A DNA stretch of 12,107 bases from Spirochaetota bacterium (GTDB taxonomy: Bacteria; Spirochaetota; JAGLSM01; JAKPMW01): positions 1-12,107 of the forward strand of contig JAKPMW010000056.1 of NCBI GenBank assembly GCA_029548715.1. The letters are read 5' to 3'. A program made the translations under genes and the position numbers. The notes beneath the pieces were generated by a model. It made no database searches. It was not told the origin of the DNA and was given only the letters and a program-made list of their open reading frames with translations. This document shows positions 1-6,207 of the stretch, piece by piece (within the stretch, counting starts at the first letter, position 1; each line of letters starts with the position of its first letter).

Positions 1-266
1 AAAGCAGGGTCGCCCACGGAGCCGGATCCGATTCGGTCTACAGCGTAGCCCTTGATGGCACCACAGCCTGGATCGCCTACGGACACATGACTGTCCTCTC
101 AGTCAATGCCGCCAACCCATCTTCACTGAGCGTTCTCCAGAATTATGATCATGATCCCCGTCTGATACGGGACATTGTCATTTATGGAGATTATGCCATC
201 CTTGCAGATCAGGGTGGAAATTTGTACGGAAACACCCCGGGACTTGACATCATGCGAATACGATAG
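1..266 (+). CDS. C-terminal end of an LVIVD-repeat-like beta-propeller protein (5' truncated)
   Basis: This is an open frame that enters from the window edge (first complete codon at 3) and stops with TAG at 264-266, giving about 87 residues. The translation has two short repeated blocks, VYSVALDGTTAWIAYG and IRDIVIYGDYAILADQ. Each has the pattern of a strand of hydrophobic residues, then a turn, then 'a-W/I-A-Y/D'. This pattern is typical of LVIVD or similar beta-propeller repeats of secreted or surface proteins. Codon choice is regular and no other frame in this stretch is as protein-like. The start, any signal peptide and the total length lie outside the window, so export and function cannot be judged. 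It runs toward the minus-strand DHH gene, tail to tail. The family assignment is from recognition of the repeat pattern only. Confidence 0.6.
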   Translation, partial: SRVAHGAGSDSVYSVALDGTTAWIAYGHMTVLSVNAANPSSLSVLQNYDHDPRLIRDIVIYGDYAILADQGGNLYGNTPGLDIMRIR

Positions 267-280
267 CCAGAAATACTGTC

Positions 281-338
281 CAAAAAACCATCGCGCTCAC
301 TTCGCCAGACCCAAATTGCATCATCGCGGAGTGAGCGC
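281..338 (-). terminator. Inverted repeat, likely terminator of the DHH phosphoesterase gene
   Basis: Positions 293-305 and 326-338 are complementary over 13 bp with a single G-U pair (core GCGCTCACT / AGTGAGCGC), around a loop of about 20 bases. Read on the minus strand, the stem is followed after five bases by six T (complement of the A run at about 282-287), as in an intrinsic terminator. On the plus strand no T run follows, so termination of the plus-strand gene ending at 266 is less likely. The site lies about 70 bases past the stop of the minus-strand gene. Confidence 0.5.
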
Positions 339-407
339 CTGCATGGCAAGCAAAAGCCTTACACACATCCATACTAACACAAAGCCCTGCCCGCCGCCCT
401 GTGAACT

Positions 408-1271
408 CTACTGCCTGTTCCTCTTTATCAACCGCTTGCCGTCAAGCGGCCAGGGCAACTGATCAGAAAAAAAGCCGGCCGCCTTGGCGTGCCCTCCGCC
501 CCCGAAACTCTCACATATTTTTGACACATCAATGTCATCACGCATTGTGTATAATGAAATCTGATATCGTTCGCCATTATACATATATGCAATACATATA
601 TCAAAAACCCGTTCAAGCTCTTCAAACATGGCTGAATTTCCCCGCAGGTTGCACGCAACAGCCTTATGCCCCGCCAGCTCAGTCTCGTATGCATATTCCC
701 TGACCATACGAGATCGCCGCTTGGACTCATACGCGTGAATGGCCCGTCCGGGGGCAAGAATGCTCTCAAGCTGATCAATCCCGCCTCCAGGCACGAGATA
801 CTTTTCCCAAAATGCACTGGTCGGCGAAATATCCACAAGATCCAGTCCATAATGAAGCGCACGAGTATCATCACCAAATTCAAATCGCCAGATATCCTGA
901 TCACCAATCAGCGCAACAATCGCAGGAAGGGCCTGTCCCGGGAAAAAATGCCGCCAGGAAAGCACACAGGCTGCCTCTCCAACTTCCCGAATCCCAGGAA
1001 TATTTTTTTCGTCAGCCCAAAACCCGTTCTTTTCAATTGCCGAAATGTGATGATCAACCCACACAAGATCACTTGTCCGTGTCCAGAGTCGATCCCTTTC
1101 AGCAGGAAGATTCATATCAAGAATCACCACTCGTTCCCCCTCTGAAATCTCCTCGTACGGGAACGTCATCTCATGGCGCCATGAAATGTACTTTCCATCT
1201 CCTTGATAGTATCTGGCTGCTATGGCAGCAGCGCAACAACCATCGGGATCAAGATGATAGAACACACGCAT
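408..1271 (-). CDS. DHH-superfamily phosphoesterase (NrnB / cyclic-nucleotide phosphodiesterase-like)
   Basis: This 287-residue protein carries the DHH-family metal-binding motifs in order. They are H6-L-D8-P-D10-G at the N-terminus, D52 in ILDMN, D73-H74-H75 (the DHH motif), and D124/D126 in GDQDIW. A C-terminal DHHA1-type substrate-binding motif, GGGGHAKAAGF, spans 257-267. The family hydrolyses phosphodiester bonds, usually with Mn, in short oligoribonucleotides (nanoRNA) or in pApA, pAp and cyclic nucleotides. The substrate here cannot be told from sequence. No signal peptide or membrane segment is seen, so it is presumably cytoplasmic. The ATG at 1271 has AAGGA upstream with an eight-base spacer, supporting this start. 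It is divergent from the gene at 1431 and is probably transcribed alone, ending at the inverted repeat near 293-338. The family call is firm and the exact role is open. Confidence 0.85.
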   Translation of the reverse strand: MRVFYHLDPDGCCAAAIAARYYQGDGKYISWRHEMTFPYEEISEGERVVILDMNLPAERDRLWTRTSDLVWVDHHISAIEKNGFWADEKNIPGIREVGEAACVLSWRHFFPGQALPAIVALIGDQDIWRFEFGDDTRALHYGLDLVDISPTSAFWEKYLVPGGGIDQLESILAPGRAIHAYESKRRSRMVREYAYETELAGHKAVACNLRGNSAMFEELERVFDICIAYMYNGERYQISLYTMRDDIDVSKICESFGGGGHAKAAGFFSDQLPWPLDGKRLIKRNRQ

Positions 1272-1430
1272 AATTTCTATCCTTTGTTTCAGTTTCTCAT
1301 GTCATGGGCATCATTGCCAAAAACGTCAGCACAGACAAGATAGTCAAATAATGAACGAGATGCCCTTGCATTAAGAAGGAACCAGTCCTCTGACCCAGAG
1401 CTCTACTATATAAACCCCGGGAGGTGCCTC
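1272..1430. other. Divergent intergenic region between the DHH gene and the gene at 1431
   Basis: This 159-bp, AT-richer stretch lies between two divergent genes and must hold both start regions. An AT block at 1404-1414 contains -10-like hexamers for the plus strand (TACTAT, TATATA, TATAAA), but no convincing -35 lies 16-18 bp upstream of any of them. A TTGACT lies on the minus strand near 1342-1347 but has no matching -10. A strong ribosome binding site (GGGAGGTG, 1419-1426) precedes the ATG at 1431. No operator-like palindrome was found by eye. Confidence 0.4.
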
Positions 1431-1997
1431 ATGGATGTCTATCTCTCTGATCGCATACGAATACAAAAATTCGGGAAGGTTCGATTTAGGTGCCGTCTAC
1501 AACTTCAAATGAACAATTTCTACAGCACTCACTTGCTGCGCTTCTCGAAATCCTGCCGCTGGGCGGTTGCTCGCTTTGCCAGAGCCATCATGGGCGGAAA
1601 AATACACATTCAGGAGCGCAGCAAATTTCTTGTCAGGGAAGACAAAAATGACAAGGTCTCACGAACAGTGATCTTAACAAGGGATATCAAGGACTGGATG
1701 GAAAAGTTTTCCTTTTCCGAAAAAATCAGTCAAAACGAGGTTCTCCGCATGGCTCTTGAGTGGTGGATGGAAACAGTGAACCCGCTGGCGAAGAGCAGGA
1801 CATACCGGGCTGCCTGCAGAAAATGGCACCATGATCATATTCAAACCAGGCTTGAAGAATTCTTTTTCTCCTTCTGGCAGTATGGAAGAGAACGCTATGA
1901 GAAATTCCCGACCATGGAGGAAGCACAAAGAGGCATCAGCGCAACAAATCCACTCTGCAAGACTCACATAATAGTCAGAGGCAAAGTATTCTACTGA
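1431..1997 (+). CDS. Unknown protein with a ribbon-helix-helix-like segment
   Basis: This 188-residue basic protein is not one I recognise. Its start is well supported: GGGAGGTG at 1419-1426 is four bases before the ATG, while the internal ATGs at 1509 and 1590 lack such a site. Residues about 77-114 read as a short beta strand (SRTVILT) followed by two helices, with the pattern SQNEVLRMALEWWM. This resembles the strand-helix-helix of CopG/Arc-type DNA-binding proteins, in which the strand contacts DNA as a dimer. The N-terminal 55 residues are rich in Arg, Phe and Trp and the C-terminal half is rich in aromatic and charged residues. Base composition looks lower in GC than the trp genes. Another frame stays open after the stop (1998 to about 2121), so a frameshifted C-terminus is possible. 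The DNA-binding role is only a suggestion. Confidence 0.55.
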   Translation: MDVYLSDRIRIQKFGKVRFRCRLQLQMNNFYSTHLLRFSKSCRWAVARFARAIMGGKIHIQERSKFLVREDKNDKVSRTVILTRDIKDWMEKFSFSEKISQNEVLRMALEWWMETVNPLAKSRTYRAACRKWHHDHIQTRLEEFFFSFWQYGRERYEKFPTMEEAQRGISATNPLCKTHIIVRGKVFY

Positions 1998-2178
1998 AAA
2001 TCAATAAGGATCTTGAATTGCTATACCACCCGCTGGACGCCACAAAAGCCTGGGTACAGGACTACTGCCACATCGCACCATGCAAAGGCATTATATATAC
2101 GATCATTTACAATACCTGCTGACACCATGCCTGAAAAATCACCCGACAGGACAAAACCTTGCCAAAAACCTCTTGCTG
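1998..2178. other. Convergent intergenic region between the gene at 1431 and trpA
   Basis: This 181-bp AT-rich stretch lies between two gene ends pointing at each other. I see no strong stem followed by a T run on either strand. The best on the minus strand, GACAG/CTGTC just after the trpA stop, is only five bp with a long loop. A plus-strand frame is open to about 2121 and may be a displaced end of the preceding gene. Confidence 0.35.
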
Positions 2179-2997
2179 TCAATAACGTACAAGTTCAGCC
2201 ACCATGCCTCGAACGGCATCAGTCATCCCGCTGCCACGACTGGCTGCTTCGTTCATGGCTTCGATGAAAACACTACCAGCAACAACACAGTCAACGCTGC
2301 ACCCCAAAGCCTCAACCTGTCGCCTCTCACGAATACCAAAACCAGCCGCAACCGCGCAACCACTCGCACTCCTCACCCTTGACAGATACGCCTCGGTTAA
2401 TGAATCAATACTTGTAGATTTCCCCGTAACACCATATCTCAATACAGCATAGACAAACGGAGAACAAAAACGATTGCAGATCTGCTCAATCCGGCTGCTT
2501 TCAGTATCAGGCGCAATAAGCGGGACAAACGCCAGACCCACTTCTGCTGCGATCTCGGGGAGTAATGATATTTCATCAGGGGCGCAGTCAGGCACAATAA
2601 GACCATCAACGCCGAAGGACCGAGCATCGCTGACAAAAGCCTTTTCCCCATAGGCCAATATCGGGTTCAGATAACTCATAACAAGAACCGAAGTCAGCCG
2701 CCCACTCCCTGCCAAGCTTCGTTTTTCACACACTCGGCCAATCATTTCCAGCACTTTCCGGGTGGTAACACCGCCCGCCAACGCCTCGTGATTTGCCGAA
2801 ACGATCAGCGGGCCATCAGCAGCAGGCTCAGAAAACGGGATTTGCACCTCAATCATATCAGCACCAGATTCAAGCATCGCACTGAGAACAGACTCAGAAG
2901 TGTCGAGATCCGGCCATCCACCTACTGCATGCGTCATAAGAAGGGGCCGCCCCTTGTTTTGCTCAAACAACATCTGGATTTTTTGCATACCGTTCAT
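2179..2997 (-). CDS. trpA: Tryptophan synthase alpha subunit
   Basis: TrpA cleaves indole-3-glycerol phosphate to indole and glyceraldehyde 3-phosphate and passes indole through a tunnel to TrpB in the alpha2-beta2 complex. The 272-residue chain is of normal length. The two catalytic acids are present: E50 in MIEVQIPFSEP and D61 in AADGP, equivalent to Salmonella E49 and D60. The phosphate-binding loops RYGVTG (187-192) and GFGI (219-222) and the end motif GSVFI are also present. The N-terminal strand reads LLMTHAVGGWPD, and PFSEP replaces the more common PFSDP, so it belongs to a divergent TrpA branch. I chose the ATG at 2997 because GGGGAGGG lies five bases before it. The in-frame ATG at 3024 adds nine unconserved residues and lacks such a site. 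It is the last gene of the operon and is set off from trpB by 226 bases. Confidence 0.93.
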   Translation of the reverse strand: MNGMQKIQMLFEQNKGRPLLMTHAVGGWPDLDTSESVLSAMLESGADMIEVQIPFSEPAADGPLIVSANHEALAGGVTTRKVLEMIGRVCEKRSLAGSGRLTSVLVMSYLNPILAYGEKAFVSDARSFGVDGLIVPDCAPDEISLLPEIAAEVGLAFVPLIAPDTESSRIEQICNRFCSPFVYAVLRYGVTGKSTSIDSLTEAYLSRVRSASGCAVAAGFGIRERRQVEALGCSVDCVVAGSVFIEAMNEAASRGSGMTDAVRGMVAELVRY

Positions 2998-3002
2998 ACA
3001 CA

Positions 3003-3010
3003 CCCTCCCC
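3003..3010 (-). promoter_or_regulatory. trpA ribosome binding site
   Basis: GGGGAGGG on the minus strand is followed by a five-base spacer and the ATG at 2997. It decides the trpA start in favour of this ATG over the one at 3024. It also suggests that trpA is translated independently despite its distance from trpB. Confidence 0.75.
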
Positions 3011-3127
3011 AAGAAATATGCCATCCGAGAAAAACGGCCCCATGATCATTGCATTCCCAACACAAAACATCCGCACGCCCTACCGAAAAACAATTGCCTC
3101 CACGAAAAGCACAAAATACATGACGAG

Positions 3128-3141
3128 CATGGTACCGTTTT
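3128..3141. repeat. Direct repeat copy 1 (CATGGTACCGTTTT)
   Basis: This is a fourteen-base exact match to 3210-3223 on the same strand. It lies inside the trpB-trpA gap, and the segment between the two copies is 68 bases. It may be the scar of an insertion, deletion or local duplication. Confidence 0.6.
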
Positions 3142-3209
3142 CTCCGACAAGTGCACAATTTATCTATCCCACAACACCTTCTATACCCCAAGAGCCAGAG
3201 TACCCGCAC

Positions 3210-3223
3210 CATGGTACCGTTTT
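3210..3223. repeat. Direct repeat copy 2 (CATGGTACCGTTTT)
   Basis: This is the second exact copy. It abuts the trpB stop codon (3224-3226). Confidence 0.6.
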
Positions 3224-4579
3224 TTACAACAAACCCTCAAGCCGTGCCACCTCTGCCTTAAGAAAATCCAGCCAATCTTCTCCATCCAGCCTTGGTGCCG
3301 TAATAAACAAGTCCTTGTCCCCACGACCGGAGATATTCACAACAATATCAGTTCCAACAGGGAGCGTCCTGGCCAGGCGAACGGCTGCTGCCAGAGCATG
3401 CGCTGACTCAAGTGCCGGCAATATCCCTTCTGTCCGTGCAAGCACCTGGACTGCATCCAGCACCTCTTCATCTGAAGCTGAGGTAAACTCAATTCTTCCA
3501 TTTTTTCCATAATATGCCAGTTCCGGACCAATTCCCGCATAATCCAGGCCAGCAGAAACAGATGAAGTTGGCAAAAGCGAACCGTTATCATCCTGTAAGA
3601 AAATGGATCGATATGCTTGAACAACACCCGGTCTTCCCTGTCCGCTCGTCATCCTGACAGCATGCTCTCCTGGTGCCGTCCCATGACCACCAGCCTCGAC
3701 TCCAACCAATCGCACCGACTCGTCATCCAAAAAATCATGAAAGAGTCCGATCGAGTTTGACCCCCCCCCGACGCAGGCTACCATCACATCAGGCAAGCTC
3801 TTTTGGGCATCGCTGACACCAGCAAGGATACATGAGCCAGAGGACGCACCTTGCTCCATTTCTATCGAAGGATCCCTGCTTGCGCGTCCAGCAAGCTCCG
3901 CATATCGCTCCCGAAACTGCGAACGCAACTCTTTTCCAATAACCGATTGAAAAGTTCGTACAATTTCCGGAAATGGATATGGCCCGAGCGCTGATCCAAT
4001 CAGATAGTGAGTATCCGACACCCGCTCAGTCCAGCTTTTCATGGCTGCATTCACCGCATCAGTCAAGGTTCTGGAGCCTTCTGTCACCGCTGTAACCCTG
4101 GCCCCAAACAGTCGCATCCCATACACGTTCGGGTGCTGCCGGGCCATATCTACTTCACCCATAAAAATCTCGCACTCCAGACCAAGCCGGGCGGCAACCG
4201 CTGCAGTTGCCAACCCATGCTGTCCAGCCCCAGTCTCTGCAATCAGCCGTTTCTTTCCCATTTTTTTGGCAAGAAGTCCCTGGCCTAATGCATTATTGAT
4301 CTTATGTGCTCCGGTATGCGCCAGAGCTTCCATCTTCAACCAGATCCGTCCGCCCCCGCAACTGGTTGTCAGATTTTCAGCCAGCAGCAAGGGGGTCGGG
4401 CGACCGACAAAATCCCTTTGCGCCCTTTCAAGCTCATCAAAAAACTTCCTGTCATGCTTCACTGATGCCCAGGCCTCTTCCAGCTCTTCAAAGGCAGGCA
4501 CCAGCACCTCCGGTATGAATCTTCCCCCAAAATCACCAAAGTATCTTTTCCGCGCCTGTTCATTCATGATTTTTTCCAT
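3224..4579 (-). CDS. trpB: Tryptophan synthase beta subunit
   Basis: TrpB is the PLP enzyme that condenses indole with L-serine to give L-tryptophan. The sequence is a clear TrpB1 type. It starts with YFGDFGGRFIPE. HTGAHKINN carries the PLP lysine K93 (E. coli K87) and ETGAGQHG carries the catalytic glutamate E115. The PLP phosphate loop is GGGSN (271-275), and NISGRGDKD near the end carries S417. At 451 residues it is about 50 longer than usual. Roughly 33 of these are an extra Ser/Gly-rich segment at about 226-258, just before the PLP loop. The three glycines of GGGSN are encoded by a run of nine G (3761-3769), a possible slippage point. The ATG at 4579 follows the trpF stop by 13 bases, with AAGGG upstream. 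Confidence 0.96.
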   Translation of the reverse strand: MEKIMNEQARKRYFGDFGGRFIPEVLVPAFEELEEAWASVKHDRKFFDELERAQRDFVGRPTPLLLAENLTTSCGGGRIWLKMEALAHTGAHKINNALGQGLLAKKMGKKRLIAETGAGQHGLATAAVAARLGLECEIFMGEVDMARQHPNVYGMRLFGARVTAVTEGSRTLTDAVNAAMKSWTERVSDTHYLIGSALGPYPFPEIVRTFQSVIGKELRSQFRERYAELAGRASRDPSIEMEQGASSGSCILAGVSDAQKSLPDVMVACVGGGSNSIGLFHDFLDDESVRLVGVEAGGHGTAPGEHAVRMTSGQGRPGVVQAYRSIFLQDDNGSLLPTSSVSAGLDYAGIGPELAYYGKNGRIEFTSASDEEVLDAVQVLARTEGILPALESAHALAAAVRLARTLPVGTDIVVNISGRGDKDLFITAPRLDGEDWLDFLKAEVARLEGLL

Positions 4580-4592
4580 ATGGATTACCCTT

Positions 4593-5294
4593 TCAGATCA
4601 TGTCATTCAGCCGATCAGACTCCCATCTGCGAACCGCAGTCATAAATGCATGAATTTTTTCGGCTGACTTGATCCCAGGCCGATCTTCAAGCCCACTTGC
4701 AACATCCACACCATCCGGCTCTATTTCTGTCAATGCAACACTGACAGACTCAGGGCGCAACCCGCCTGCAAGAATAAAATCAAAGCCATGCCTTCTTGCC
4801 CGGTCCCGAACAAATCGGGCCGCACTGCTGTCAACGCGAATTCCACTCCCGCCACAAACACCTTGGACTGCCGCATCACACAGTACCAGCCCGGCCGTTC
4901 CAGAAAACGCCAGTTCGTCAATATCTTCATTGCAATATTTTACAATCCCTGCATCACGTTGCGCAGGGACAGGCACAGAAAGGCACCAGGGAATCCGGCA
5001 ATACGTCGGAAAAGGCTCAGCCGGCTTGTGGATCTGCAAGACATCAAAAAGTCCAGAATCCGCGATCCTGTCCAGCAACCCTGAATCTGGCTGCACCACA
5101 ACTGCAACCATCCGGGGCAAAACATCCCCGAACCTGTCATGCAGACGCGAAATGATCACACCGGCTGACTCCAGCGAAATCTGCCTCACGGATGGGGCAA
5201 GAACAAAGCCGAGATAATCAGCACCCTCCTCTACCGCCAGAACCGCATCTTCGCATCGCGTTATTCCACATATCTTGACCTTCAGTGTGTTCAT
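4593..5294 (-). CDS. trpF: Phosphoribosylanthranilate isomerase
   Basis: TrpF carries out the Amadori rearrangement of N-(5-phosphoribosyl)anthranilate to CdRP, the third step of the pathway. The 233-residue chain has the catalytic cysteine C9 in VKICGIT and the catalytic aspartate D140 in LVLCDAAVQG. It also has R37 in LAPSVRQIS, the phosphate-binding GGSG (148-151), ILAGGL (174-179), and GVDVASGLED with PGIKSAEKI near the end. A QIHKP segment stands where QLHG is usual. The start is the ATG at 5294, which shares one base with the trpC stop (TGATG) and is preceded by GGGGTGG. A TTG at 5306 is in frame but less likely. The overlap suggests coupled translation with trpC. Confidence 0.94.
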   Translation of the reverse strand: MNTLKVKICGITRCEDAVLAVEEGADYLGFVLAPSVRQISLESAGVIISRLHDRFGDVLPRMVAVVVQPDSGLLDRIADSGLFDVLQIHKPAEPFPTYCRIPWCLSVPVPAQRDAGIVKYCNEDIDELAFSGTAGLVLCDAAVQGVCGGSGIRVDSSAARFVRDRARRHGFDFILAGGLRPESVSVALTEIEPDGVDVASGLEDRPGIKSAEKIHAFMTAVRRWESDRLNDMI

Positions 5295-6196
5295 CAACCA
5301 CCCCAATGCCCATACTGCACCATCTCCTGATCAAGGCTGGTCCTGAAGACGCGGACTGCCACCTCTGGATCATCAGAACAGGCAAAATGCTCTCCGATCA
5401 GAAAAGCCTGAAACCCGGCCCGATACAACTGGCATGCATCATCTGCCTTGCAAAGCCCGGACTCAGCCACAGGAACCGGTCCCTGTGGCATATCTTTTGA
5501 AAGTGCGTGCAAGCGCCCAGCGTCCACAGTAAAATCCCGCAGGTCACGAGCATTCACCCCAATCGCATCAACCAGTCCCGCAAGATCCCGAATATGCGCC
5601 AGTTCTTCCGCATCCCGGACCTCAAGCAGAACCTCCATGCCAAGCTGCCTTGCCCTGCCAGCCATGCGCCTGATTGCCTCATGGTCGAGAAGCGCAGCAA
5701 TCAGAAGAATGACATCCGCCCCAAGCACAAAACTCTCATCAACCTGCCACGGATCAATAATGAAATCCTTCCGCAGGACAGGCAGAGCGACGGACCTGCG
5801 CACCTCGGCAAGGTGCTCTTCGTTTCCAAGAAAATACTCCGGCTCGGTAAGCACAGAAACCGCCGTTGCACCACCAGATGCATACGCCTGTGCAAGCAGA
5901 CCAGGCTCATACGAGGAGAGCATGATCCCTTTTGAGGGTGATGCCTTTTTACACTCCGCGATAATGGCGGCCCTCCGGTTTTCTTTTTCAGGAACAGAAT
6001 TCAGGCCCGCCAGAAATTCGCGAGAGGCATCGGTCCTTCGTAGGCGAAAGAGGGGCCTGACCTTACCTCCGGGACGCTTGCTCACCGCATCCCTGAACCC
6101 CCCGGAGGAATCAAGATCCGGCAACACCCGCTGTATCTTTTTTTCCTCGACGGCAATCCGCCGCTTTGCTGCAATCTCATCAAGGATCGTCCCCAT
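5294..6196 (-). CDS. trpC: Indole-3-glycerol phosphate synthase
   Basis: TrpC closes the indole ring of CdRP to give indole-3-glycerol phosphate. Conserved active-site segments are all present: AECKKASPSKG (80-90, with E81 and K83), LRKDFIIDP (141-149, K143), LLEVRD (190-195, E192), IGVNARDLRDF (212-222, N215) and VAESGL (243-248, E245). The chain is 300 residues against the usual 250-270. The excess is a basic stretch at about 41-73, before the first catalytic strand. I prefer the ATG at 6196. It gives the family-typical start MGTILDEI and has GAGG nine bases upstream. An ATG at 6211 overlaps the trpGD stop as ATGA and would add MRKRA; it has no good ribosome binding site but could be used by coupling. 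There is no TrpF domain on this protein, since trpF is a separate gene. Confidence 0.94.
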   Translation of the reverse strand: MGTILDEIAAKRRIAVEEKKIQRVLPDLDSSGGFRDAVSKRPGGKVRPLFRLRRTDASREFLAGLNSVPEKENRRAAIIAECKKASPSKGIMLSSYEPGLLAQAYASGGATAVSVLTEPEYFLGNEEHLAEVRRSVALPVLRKDFIIDPWQVDESFVLGADVILLIAALLDHEAIRRMAGRARQLGMEVLLEVRDAEELAHIRDLAGLVDAIGVNARDLRDFTVDAGRLHALSKDMPQGPVPVAESGLCKADDACQLYRAGFQAFLIGEHFACSDDPEVAVRVFRTSLDQEMVQYGHWGG

Positions 6197-6207
6197 AGCG
6201 CGCTTCC

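Larger units (their letters stand above)
2998..3223 (-). other. Unusually long trpB-trpA intercistronic region with a 14-bp direct repeat
   Basis: The gap between the trpB stop and the trpA start is about 226 bases, whereas all other junctions in the operon are 17 bases or less. AAAACGGTACCATG (minus strand) occurs at 3210-3223, directly after the trpB stop, and again at 3128-3141, giving an 82-base period. A 72-codon frame (3212 down to 2994) spans the whole gap and its TGA overlaps the trpA ATG as ATGA. However, it lacks a ribosome binding site and encodes nine Cys in 72 residues, so it is probably not a gene. No terminator or clear promoter was found. Confidence 0.55.

Noticed and set aside
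432..449. Seven-bp hairpin CCGCTTG-CCGT-CAAGCGG
   Set aside because: It lies inside the coding end of the DHH gene, and no T run follows on either strand. A better terminator candidate lies downstream.
2083..2100. Perfect TATAAT on the minus strand in the AT-rich region left of trpA
   Set aside because: There is no -35 at 16-18 bp, and the transcript would run antisense to the gene at 1431 without reaching a start codon nearby.
2994..3212. 72-codon minus-strand ORF filling the trpB-trpA gap
   Set aside because: Not listed as a gene: no ribosome binding site, nine Cys and many Arg and Trp in 72 residues, and no recognisable family. It is kept as a finding only because its stop overlaps the trpA start.
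5295..5306. Upstream TTG start for trpF, and similar TTG (7809) and GTG (9314) starts for trpGD and trpE
   Set aside because: In each case an ATG just downstream has well-placed Shine-Dalgarno spacing and gives the family-typical N-terminus.
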